From assembly GCA_016931955.1 (NCBI GenBank), contig JAFGDV010000010.1, positions 1-24,772 of the forward strand: a stretch of DNA of 24,772 nucleotides, written 5' to 3'. The number at the start of each line of letters is the position of its first letter. Within the stretch, counting starts at the first letter, position 1. The notes under the pieces are model-generated. The model worked only from the letters and a program-made list of their open reading frames with translations. It did no database searches and had not been told where the DNA came from. Position numbers and translations under genes: made by a program. The stretch comes from Candidatus Altarchaeota archaeon (GTDB lineage: Archaea; Altiarchaeota; Altiarchaeia; IMC4; QMZM01). Shown here piece after piece: positions 8,323 to 15,500 of the stretch.

Positions 8323-9027
8323 ATGATCAAACAGACTGAATACGAGCTTAGGAAGATTTCTGAGGGCGTCTTCGACAGATCGACGCTGATGACCCTCTAT
8401 GATCTCTCAAAAAAGAACCTCATCAGAGAGCTAAAAAGCATCGTCGCCACAGGCAAGGAATCGAATGTCTACCATGGCCTACTGAATCGAGAAGAGATCG
8501 CCGTAAAGATCTACTTGGTAGAGACCTCAGACTTCAAGACCATGGAGAAGTATCTGAGGGGTGACAGGCGTTTTTCCTCCTGGAAGAACCACCGTCATCT
8601 CATCTATAACTGGGCTAAGAAGGAGTTCAAGAACCTCTCAAGACTTCAGAGCGTAGTAAGATGCCCTAAGCCTATAGGAGTCGAAAACAACGTGCTGGTG
8701 ATGGAGTTCATCGGCGAAGACGGAATCGCGGCCCAGAGATTGAAGGATTCCCCGCCAGAAAACCCTAAGAGATTCTTCAGGAAGATCAAACAGTATATGA
8801 AAGCCATGTATAAGCAGGGAATCATTCATGGCGACCTCTCCGAATACAACATCCTCAACTGGGGCGAACCTGTGATTATCGACCTCTCGATGGGTGTTCT
8901 CCTCGACCACCCATTGGCTGAGGAGCTTTTAAGGAGGGATATCAGAAATGTCCTGAACTACTTCAGGAAGTTCGGCATAGAAGAAGACGAAGAGAAAGTC
9001 CTTGATTTCGTGAGGAAGAAATGTTGA
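8323..9027 (+). CDS. rio1: RIO1-type serine protein kinase
   Basis: The 234-residue protein has the RIO kinase signatures: a nucleotide loop ATGKESNVYHG, the Lys in IAVKIYLVE, a flexible loop with RFSSWKNHRHLIYNWAKKEF, the catalytic loop IIHGDLSEYNIL with its Asp, and the metal-binding Asp in VIIDLSMGV. RIO1 acts late in maturation of the small ribosomal subunit, mainly as an ATPase. DLSMGV replaces the more usual DVSQSV, a mild variation. A GGAG sits a few bases before the ATG. The gene lies between eif1A and the DUF371 gene and overlaps the latter by 7 bases, so all three are probably one translation-related operon. Confidence 0.95.
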   Translation: MIKQTEYELRKISEGVFDRSTLMTLYDLSKKNLIRELKSIVATGKESNVYHGLLNREEIAVKIYLVETSDFKTMEKYLRGDRRFSSWKNHRHLIYNWAKKEFKNLSRLQSVVRCPKPIGVENNVLVMEFIGEDGIAAQRLKDSPPENPKRFFRKIKQYMKAMYKQGIIHGDLSEYNILNWGEPVIIDLSMGVLLDHPLAEELLRRDIRNVLNYFRKFGIEEDEEKVLDFVRKKC

Positions 9028-9440
9028 CTGAAAGGATCAGTGCCTTGGGCCACCGTAATGTTTCAGCCAGGCATGAGACCACCTTTGAGGTTACTAAAGA
9101 AAAGCATCTGACGCCTCGAGGAGACTGTATCATTTCCGTTTCTGCAGACAAGGCATTCCCTGAACTTTCAGAGGAATTCAAGAAAACGCTCAGGGGGGAT
9201 GACACCGTCCTTGAGATAACGATAAGCTGCGCCGGCTTATCTGAAAAGGTCATCGCCCACGGAAGCTGCGATCTGCAGCTGTCTCATCCAACCGATCTCG
9301 TTGTTAGGAGGAGCTCCTTCATCTGTGAGAGGACGCTTGCAATTAGGGCTGACAAGGCTGCCATAGATTTCAACAGAGAGCTTGTGAAGAGCCTGTCAGA
9401 GAATAATCCAGTAGAAATCGAACTGAGAATACTGGACTGA
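9021..9440 (+). CDS. DUF371 family protein
   Basis: The 139-residue protein matches the archaeal DUF371 family throughout: GHRNVSARHETTFEVTKEKH, LTPRGDCIISVSADKAF, LSHPTDLVVRRSSFICERT and LAIRADKAAIDFNREL. The family is conserved in archaea without an established biochemical role; its linkage to ribosome genes suggests a translation- or RNA-related job (inference). The ATG overlaps the rio1 stop by 7 bases, which implies translational coupling, and GAGG in the rio1 end may act as its SD. In many archaea a KH-domain protein follows rio1; here this gene takes that place. Confidence 0.9.
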   Translation: MLTERISALGHRNVSARHETTFEVTKEKHLTPRGDCIISVSADKAFPELSEEFKKTLRGDDTVLEITISCAGLSEKVIAHGSCDLQLSHPTDLVVRRSSFICERTLAIRADKAAIDFNRELVKSLSENNPVEIELRILD

Positions 9441-9502
9441 GATTTATTGCACTATTTCCAATGAAGTACATGGTCTTAGGACTACGTTCCCACTGATTGA
9501 GA

Positions 9503-10405
9503 ATGGATAGGATAGCCTTTCTAGCGCAGCTTGCCGCAGTCCTTGAGGTAAGCACCGAAAAGCCAGGTAATGTTTCCCCAGCTCACGACTTCGCCGACAC
9601 AACCTACGGAGACTTTCTCTTAAGCTCCGTCGCCGTAGGCTTCATAGCAAAGGAGTCTGCTTTGAGGGGGCTTCAAGCAGGCAAGGGTGAGATCCCCTTC
9701 AGCAAGATAGGAGTCGGCGGACTTATATTAGAGGGCGTCAAAGAGATCCAAAGATCAAACATCAGAGGAAACACCCACTTCGGCACACTTTTGCTCTTCG
9801 TTCCCTTAGCGGCGGCGGCAGGCTACTGCATATCCAGGAGCATCCCACTCAGGAAGGGTTTACGGAGTACCGCTGCTGATATCCTCAAGGATTCCTCCGT
9901 ACAAGATTCAAGAAACTTCTATGAAGCCATTAAACTAACTGGCGTCGGAGGCCTGGTTGAGCCCTTAGAGGATCCTGAGGTATCATTCCACGATCTCATG
10001 AAGATTTCTTCCTCAGTCGACCGGATAGCGGAGGAATTATCTGATGGGATGGAGATCACCTTCGAGTTTTCCGTTCCTGCCTTGGATAATATCCTCCAGA
10101 GGACTGATGCTATGATGGACGCCATCCTGCAGACTTACCTCATCATCTTGTCGGAGTTCCCCGATACCTTGATCGCTAAGAAACTCGGCATCGAAAAATC
10201 TCGGGAGGTCTCGGTGAAGGCATCTGAGGCCTTAGAGGCTGGTGGCGTATTCAGTGAGGCTGGGAAGACTGCTATAGAGGAATTCAACGTCTTCCTTCGA
10301 ACGGACGATAACATCCTTAATCCAGGGACCACCGCTGACTTGGTCGCTGCAGCAGTCTATGTTTGGCTCCTCTATAATTATTCCCAGGAAGCCCAGCTGC
10401 CGTAG
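9503..10405 (+). CDS. CitG/MdcB-like triphosphoribosyl-dephospho-CoA synthase family protein
   Basis: The 300-residue protein carries the family signatures EVSTEKPGNVSP near the N-terminus, then GNTHFGTLLLFVPLA, PALDNILQRTDAM and the C-terminal LNPGTTADLVAA. In bacteria CitG makes the prosthetic-group precursor of citrate or malonate lyase from ATP and dephospho-CoA. Archaeal homologues occur without lyases and their substrate is uncertain, as here: no lyase subunit lies nearby. I prefer the ATG at 9503 over a TTG at 9497. A 62-base gap with an A/T-rich GATTTATTG (about 9440) precedes it, so it may have its own promoter or be read through from the DUF371 gene. The last 28 bases overlap the convergent thyX. 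Confidence 0.85.
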   Translation: MDRIAFLAQLAAVLEVSTEKPGNVSPAHDFADTTYGDFLLSSVAVGFIAKESALRGLQAGKGEIPFSKIGVGGLILEGVKEIQRSNIRGNTHFGTLLLFVPLAAAAGYCISRSIPLRKGLRSTAADILKDSSVQDSRNFYEAIKLTGVGGLVEPLEDPEVSFHDLMKISSSVDRIAEELSDGMEITFEFSVPALDNILQRTDAMMDAILQTYLIILSEFPDTLIAKKLGIEKSREVSVKASEALEAGGVFSEAGKTAIEEFNVFLRTDDNILNPGTTADLVAAAVYVWLLYNYSQEAQLP

Positions 10406-11229
10406 ATCTTTTCCCGCATCATCTGAGCCTTCTCTCTGTTGAATCCCTTGACCTCCACTCCCCCCCTAAGCTCCTCTATTGTGGGGATGTAGGCGTCTGA
10501 CTCTAGATTCCTGTATGGGCAGACTGGGTAGAATGGGTGCTGTTTTCCAACCCTCACCCCTGTGACGCCGCTTTCCGGGCACGCGCCTCGCATAAAACCC
10601 CTGCATCCAATAAGCCCTTCCAGTAGGGGCAACTCCTCCACCAATTTAGCGTATAGTTGTGATGCGATGCACCTGAACTCTGGGGAGGATCTAACACACA
10701 ACCTCAGAGACAGTAGGTTCAGCAGCGACCTCAGGTTTATGGTCACATGGTATACGCCAACGGCTTGCGCGAACGGCAGAACATAGCGTGATATCTCCCT
10801 CGGCGTCTCCTTGGAGATCATCTGAGCATAGTTTTTTATCGAATCATGGAGGCTTGACTCCATGACTTCTCTGATCTCTTTTTGTGTCAGCAGATGCGTT
10901 GGCAGGATCACTTCATAGGTTTTTTCTTTTTTTTCTATTCCCTCACTCACTTCTATGTAGCGCGTTGAATAGCCTGAATGCGACATCATCCTATGCTCCA
11001 GGAACTCTGGGGCGTTTCCCTTGGACATCTTGACGTCGAATTTTATGGTTACATGCTCTAACGCAGAACCGTAGTCGTTTGCCACCAGCATTTTGAAGAC
11101 TTTTTCGTCTTTCACCTGAGGCGGCACCCCACTCAGCCTCGCAGAGTACACTACCTCCTTCCAGGCATCCTCTCCGCCTACTACCTTGAAGTTCCAGACT
11201 TCGGGTTTAACAAGCTTAACCTCTCTCAT
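10378..11229 (-). CDS. thyX: ThyX-like FAD-dependent thymidylate synthase with altered signature motif
   Basis: The 283-residue protein has the ThyX layout: SALEHVTIKFDV, then the signature region FLEHRMMSHSGYSTRYIE, then INLRSLLNLLSLRL. ThyX makes dTMP from dUMP using methylene-tetrahydrofolate (or an archaeal pterin) and FAD. The canonical signature R-H-R-x2-S-x-N-x2-S-x-R-Y reads E-H-R-M-M-S-H-S-G-Y-S-T-R-Y here, so the first Arg is Glu and the Asn is Ser. An added C-terminal part has several Cys (GCRGFMRGACPES, PVCPYRN) that could bind metal. It may be a divergent archaeal thymidylate synthase or a relative with a changed substrate. The 3' end overlaps the convergent CitG-like gene by 28 bases. 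Confidence 0.85.
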   Translation of the reverse strand: MREVKLVKPEVWNFKVVGGEDAWKEVVYSARLSGVPPQVKDEKVFKMLVANDYGSALEHVTIKFDVKMSKGNAPEFLEHRMMSHSGYSTRYIEVSEGIEKKEKTYEVILPTHLLTQKEIREVMESSLHDSIKNYAQMISKETPREISRYVLPFAQAVGVYHVTINLRSLLNLLSLRLCVRSSPEFRCIASQLYAKLVEELPLLEGLIGCRGFMRGACPESGVTGVRVGKQHPFYPVCPYRNLESDAYIPTIEELRGGVEVKGFNREKAQMMREKIYGSWASWE

Positions 11230-11326
11230 CCTAACCAGATAATAAAAAATGGTTTTCTAATTAAATAAGAAAAAATACCCAATACATTACAATATTTGAA
11301 CATATAAACAGCTAAGAGAGAAAAAA
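11230..11326. promoter_or_regulatory. A/T-rich divergent promoter region between thyX and the cold-shock gene
   Basis: These 97 bases are strongly A/T-rich. CATATAAAC at 11301-11309 lies 18-26 bases before the ATG of the cold-shock gene and is a fair TATA box for a leaderless or short-leader mRNA. On the thyX side, A/T-rich sequence near 11240-11270 could hold its promoter, but no single box stands out. Confidence 0.5.
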
Positions 11327-11521
11327 ATGGAAGGAAAAGTTAAATGGTTTAATCGGAATAAAGGGTATGGTTTTGTCCAAGGCGACGACGGCGAAGACTA
11401 CTTCGTACACCACTCAGCAATCGCTGAAGGTGTTGTTTTGAACGAAAACGACCAGGTCTCCTTTGAAGTGACTGAAACCGAACGCGGAAAACAGGCCAAA
11501 GATGTTAGACTGAAGGAGTAA
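11327..11521 (+). CDS. cspA: CspA-family cold-shock protein
   Basis: The 64-residue protein is one complete cold-shock domain: MEGKVKWFNRNKGYGFVQGD includes the RNP1-type K-G-Y-G-F-V, followed by DYFVHHSAI (RNP2-type), a beta-barrel middle part and a C-terminal KDVRLKE. It would bind single-stranded RNA or DNA and loosen RNA structure. CspA proteins are bacterial in distribution and only patchy in archaea, so horizontal origin is likely at some point. The gene has its own promoter and is followed 23 bases after the stop by a bacterial-looking hairpin plus T-run, then by the hairpin-rich region beside the tRNA gene. Confidence 0.95.
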   Translation: MEGKVKWFNRNKGYGFVQGDDGEDYFVHHSAIAEGVVLNENDQVSFEVTETERGKQAKDVRLKE

Positions 11522-11543
11522 TCCTCGAAAAAAGAAACCAATA

Positions 11544-11575
11544 GAATTCGCCCAAAGGCGAATTCCAGTTTTTTT
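11544..11575 (+). terminator. Hairpin plus T-run terminator after the cold-shock gene
   Basis: A perfect 9-bp stem (GAATTCGCC at 11544-11552 with GGCGAATTC at 11557-11565, loop CAAA) is followed by CAG and seven T. This is the form of an intrinsic terminator. Archaeal polymerase mainly needs the T-run, so the stem may instead stabilise the mRNA end. Confidence 0.75.
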
Positions 11576-11606
11576 CTAAAAAGAAAGGTGGGCCCGGTGG
11601 GATTCG
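11569..11606 (-). repeat. Truncated copy of the tRNA 3' end and flank (distal copy)
   Basis: The 17 bases at 11590-11606 are identical to 11918-11934 of the tRNA gene: the acceptor stem's 3' strand, the 3' strand of the T stem and part of the T loop. The A/T-rich flank TTTTTTTCTAAAAAGAAA on the side beyond the tRNA 3' end is also kept in near-identical form. Beyond the T loop the similarity ends, so this is a truncated copy, in the same orientation as the tRNA. It may be an attachment-site remnant. Confidence 0.75.
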
Positions 11607-11613
11607 TACATAA

Positions 11614-11911
11614 GGGTGGGAACTTCGTTCCCTCCCTCGCACAATACACGTAAGTGTATTGGCGCGCAGAGCGCTGCGCGCTCTCGCGTATCAACCCAAC
11701 CCTCCTCGTTGAATCTACGAAGCAGATTCCCTTTTTTCTTTCGCTGAGCGAGACCTTCGGTCTCGACTCAGACAAGACCATAGTTCTTGCTGATAGCACT
11801 TTTCTTTTTCTAAAAGAAAAGGGCTATGGGCCCGGTGAGATCACAGAGCACCTTTTTCTTTAAAAAAGAAAAACGTGCACGAAAAAGAAATCAGTTTTTC
11901 TAAAAGAAAAG
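11614..11911. repeat. Array of short inverted repeats (hairpins) without a credible gene
   Basis: Perfect or near-perfect small stems follow each other closely. They are GGGAAC/GTTCCC with loop TTC (11618-11632, extendable to 11614-11636); CAATACAC/GTGTATTG (11642-11661); GCGCGCAG/CTGCGCGC (11662-11681); GAATCT/AGATTC (11711-11729); CTGAG-CGAGACC/GGTCTCG-CTCAG with loop TTC and one bulge (11744-11771); CTTTTCTTTT/AAAAGAAAAG with loop TCT (11799-11821, extended by TAGC/GCTA); and TTTTTCTTT/AAAGAAAAA framed by GCAC/GTGC (11848-11878). Each stem has a different sequence, so this is not a CRISPR array or a simple tandem repeat. The open frames across it are short and resemble nothing I know. It lies between the cold-shock gene and the tRNA 3' end. 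Confidence 0.75.
11805..11837 (-). repeat. Truncated copy of the tRNA 3' end and flank (proximal copy)
   Basis: These 33 bases are identical to 11895-11927, which spans the tRNA 3' end and its downstream flank. On the tRNA-sense strand the next bases here read CTCAC where the present tRNA has CCCAC. The copy is in the same orientation as the tRNA, 90 bases from the real end and 238 bases from the distal copy. Confidence 0.8.
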
Positions 11912-11916
11912 GGCTA

Positions 11917-11991
11917 TGGGCCCGGTGGGATTCGGACTCACGACCACTCGATTATGAGTCGAGCGCTCTAACCAGGCTGAGCTACGGGCCC
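11917..11991 (-). tRNA. tRNA with CAT anticodon (elongator Met, or Ile2)
   Basis: The 75-base gene folds as a standard cloverleaf: acceptor stem GGGCCCG/CGGGCCC, D arm GCTC/GAGC, anticodon stem CTCGA/TCGAG with loop CTCATAA, variable loop TGGTC, T arm and discriminator A. The anticodon CAT is at 11954-11956 on the minus strand. CCA is not encoded. A CAT tRNA of this type is either elongator Met or the Ile2 tRNA whose wobble C is modified; the sequence alone does not let me decide. The initiator type is less likely. The T arm is unusual: stem GTGAG against CCCAC leaves an A-C mismatch, and the loop reads TCCGAAT instead of TTCGAAT. A TATA-like box lies 35-45 bases upstream (about 12026-12037). 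Confidence 0.93.
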
Positions 11992-12021
11992 TTTTTTTGG
12001 AGGTAATTATTTATGATTCTG

Positions 12022-12041
12022 GGTTTTTATTTATAAAAGGG
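12022..12041. promoter_or_regulatory. TATA-like box between the tRNA gene and the secreted protein gene
   Basis: GGTTTTTATTTATAAAAGG can be read as a box A on either strand: TTTATAAATA toward the tRNA gene (about 40 bases from its 5' end) and TTTATAAAAG toward the gene at 12080 (about 40 bases before its ATG). It is probably a shared divergent promoter core. Confidence 0.5.
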
Positions 12042-12079
12042 TTAAGGATTTATCCTCTGAATCGCATATATGTGATGGG

Positions 12080-12544
12080 ATGAAATCTTGGTTTTTTTTT
12101 CTTGGTTTTTTTGTGTTGGCTTCGGAGGCTGCTGCATCTGGCATGCTCGTCTATGGTTATGCTTATGTTGATGGCGGACCTATGCCGTCTGGTTCCGTAG
12201 TTACTGCGATGGTTGCTGATTCTGTTGTCGGTGGTTGTTCTGTGGGGGATGATGGCTTGTATAGTGTCTTTGTCAGAACTAATAGGTCGGAGTATTCTCC
12301 TGTGGAGTTTTATGTCGGCTGGGGTAAGGCGACACAGGTGGTGCCTTTCGTCGGTTATGGTGTTATGGAGATTGACTTGGATTTTGAGCCTCTAACGGAG
12401 ACGACGACGACCTTGTATCATCCTCCCGCCGTAACGGGTGGGGCTGTTTCTGTGACGATAAGCGATAATGTGTTGACTTTCGGGATCATTGCTTTGTTGG
12501 TCGTCATAGTCTACTCGATAAAGGACATCCTCATGTTCCAGTGA
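12080..12544 (+). CDS. Small secreted membrane-anchored protein with carboxypeptidase-regulatory-like domain
   Basis: The 154-residue protein has a signal peptide (FFFLGFFVLASEAAASG). A domain of about 85 residues follows, with the pattern GYAYVDGGPMPSGSVVTAMV then GDDGLYSVFV, typical of transthyretin/carboxypeptidase-regulatory-like sandwiches. A short TETTTT linker precedes a C-terminal TM (about 128-148) and almost no cytoplasmic tail. It therefore faces outside. It precedes the protease gene by 33 bases on the same strand and shares its style (sandwich, Thr linker, TM), so it may belong to one surface operon with 12578-16501 and 16511-17593. The specific role is unknown. Confidence 0.8.
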   Translation: MKSWFFFLGFFVLASEAAASGMLVYGYAYVDGGPMPSGSVVTAMVADSVVGGCSVGDDGLYSVFVRTNRSEYSPVEFYVGWGKATQVVPFVGYGVMEIDLDFEPLTETTTTLYHPPAVTGGAVSVTISDNVLTFGIIALLVVIVYSIKDILMFQ

Positions 12545-12577
12545 GAGTATTTATCCCTGTTATCATAATAATTTTTC

Positions 12578-15500
12578 ATGTTTGATGATATGTGTCGAAG
12601 GTTTATCTGTTTTTTGCTTTGCCTGCTACTGCTTGTGTTTTTTTGTGGTCTTGCTTCAGCCCCCCAAGAGGGTGAGTCGATAAGTAGTGTTCAAGTGGGG
12701 GATAGTATTCCAGTGATCGTGGTCTTGAGGGGGGATATAGGCAAGTTACCAGAACATAGGCTGCAGGTTTCGGCTGCTCGGGAGAGGGTTCTCTTTAGAT
12801 TGGATAAGCAGAAATTCAAGCTTAAGCATAGTTACTCTGCGATAAATGGTTTTTCTGGGGAGGTTTCTGAGGATGAATTAGGGAGGCTTTTGGATGACCC
12901 TGATGTTTTAGGGGTTTATAGGGATAAAAGGGTTCATGCTTTCCTACCTCAAAGTGTTCCTCTGATAAATGCCTCCGCCGTCTGGGGTCTACAAGTCGGT
13001 GTAGAGAATATCACTGGTAAGGGAGAGACCATCTGCATCATAGATACCGGTGTGGATTATACGCACCCTGATCTTGGGGGTTGTAATCCAATGAACTATA
13101 AGCTTTCAGGGAATACAGTGGATTACACTCGCCAATCACCTCACCCTTATCCAGATGATTACGACAATATCTGGAATATCACTCAACCGGGTTTTGAGAG
13201 GATTGCAGTTCACTTTAAGAATTTTAGCCTGGAGATGCCGAGTTTCTTTTTTGATGCCCTTGATAGGATCTACGTCTATGACGGGAACATGGTAGGGATT
13301 GCCGCCTACCGTGGTGTCAACGTCCATGATGTCTGGACCCCATCTGCTGAGGGAGATACAATCTATATCCGTTTAGTGTCTGATGCTTCAGTTAATGACT
13401 ATGGTTTTTACATCGACAGGATTATTAATGGGACGGCTAATCAGACTCTTAACTGGTCTTCTTGTTCTAAGGTGGTTGGTGGCTGGGATTTCGTCAACTC
13501 TGATTCGAATCCGTGGGATGATGAAGGACATGGAACCCACTGCGCAGGTATTGCTGCCGCTAACGGTGCTGTGAAGGGTGTTGCTCTGGATGCGAGGATC
13601 GTGGCAGTGAAGGCCTTGGACGACACTGGAAGCGGTTGGAATTCGGACGTTATTGCAGGGATTGACTGGTGCGTGGATAACTCCCTCAGCTATAACATCT
13701 CTGTTATCTCAATGAGTCTTGGAACGGACTCAGTCTATGGGAGCTACTGCGATGATGAGGATCCTCCTACGACCTTGGCCATAAATGCCGCCGTCGCGCG
13801 AAATATCTCTGTCGTGGTTGCAAGCGGAAATGGAGGCCATAATGTGGGTATCTCGCTTCCTGCATGCATACAGAATGCCACGCCAGTTGGCTCCGTGGAC
13901 GATGGCTCGGGTGGGACGACCGCTGATGTTTTTTCTTCATTCACGGACAGGGACTCTGGTTTTCCTGAGATGCTTCTCGCCCCGGGCAAATGGATCACAT
14001 CAACTGTTCCCGGAGGTGGATATGATACTTGGAGTGGCACTTCGATGGCTACTCCCCATGCGGCTGGTGCTGTTGCTTTGTTGAAACAATATCTTAGGCT
14101 CAGTAATCAGGATCGGACTCCTCAGGAGATCGAGGATTTGTTCAATGATACTGGGAGGAGGGTCTACGACAGCGGAACTGGTTTATATTTTTCCAGGATT
14201 GACATCTATAGCACTATCACAGACCTCGATAATCCCCCAGTCGTTTCCTTAAATAAGCCGTTGAATGCTTCTTTCTTAGACAGAGACTACAGCCTTCTTA
14301 ACTGGACCTGTGTTGATCCGGAAGGGTTGGATATGACTTCTTGGGTCTACGGAGACAACATAAGCGCAAACACTTTACTGACCTCAAATAATTGCTCCAG
14401 CAATGTCTCATGCTCTTATAACTGGACTAACCTAAGTGAAGGGGTCTATTATTGGAGGGTAAATTGCAAGGATAACCTGAGTTTAACTAGTTCATGTATC
14501 TTGGGCTTTGAGGTTGACATGACTGCGCCAAGTGTCGCCTTTACCTCACCTACACCCAATAATGGATCGGTTGTTGACTTTAACACAATAGGGTTTAATG
14601 TAAGCCACTCTGAGGCGAACCCTGACACCTTGATGTTCTACTTTAACGGGGTGGCAGAAGATGACGGCTATTCTGGAGGCAACACTCTCATAGAAAAAAT
14701 CCTTTCTAATGGCTTCTATAATTTCTCTGTTTGGTTGAATGATTCCGCCGGTAATGTGAACCAAACTGGTATACGATACTTCACAGTGAATGCCACGCCT
14801 CCAACGGTGGCTTTGGTTTCGCCTCCGGCTCTGTCGTTCTCTAATGGAACGGTTAATCTTACATGTAATGCCTCAGATAACATGGGACTTGAATCAGTGT
14901 CGTTGTATTGGAACTATTCTGGGGGCTGGCATGTGAACGAAACAAAGAACGTTTCCGGGAAATCTTCTCTAGCATGGTTTCATAAAAGCGTTTCCGGGGA
15001 GGGATTGTTTGGATGGAATTGTCTTGCATGCGATAATTCCTCCAACTGCGCCCTTTCTCCAGGTAATCTCTCCGTGACAGTGGACACTGTTCCACCTGCA
15101 ATCAACTCGTATTCGATTAATCCGAGGGTTGCAATCAATGGAAGTAATGTTTCATTGTCCTTGGATGTTACAGACTCTCACCTGAATTCTTCGTGGGCCT
15201 TCGTTTATCCCCCAAACCTGTCTCAGACAGGGATTAGCCTCCCAGGGGATTATAGCACTGGTATATTAGGGTGGCATAATGTCTCCTTCCACGTTAATGA
15301 TTCCGCTGGTAATAAGGCCTCCGTAGAGGACTATTTTGTAGTAGGCGAAGAGATGGTCTTTAATTCGTCTTTTCAGGGATACAACAACACCTCGTTGAAT
15401 GTCACTTTAAGGGTTTTCTTTGGGGATAGCCTTATAGCCTTCAACCAGTCCGCGGGCAATGTCAGCATGACTCTAGCAGACTACGTCTATGACCTCGAGT

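Noticed and set aside
11654-11863. A 69-codon open frame, and a longer one on the other strand (11398-11799), across the hairpin region
   Set aside because: They run through inverted repeats and tRNA fragments, have no RBS or promoter at a suitable place, and resemble no protein family I know.
11614-11911. CRISPR array
   Set aside because: The hairpins all differ in sequence and spacing; there is no constant repeat and no cas gene.
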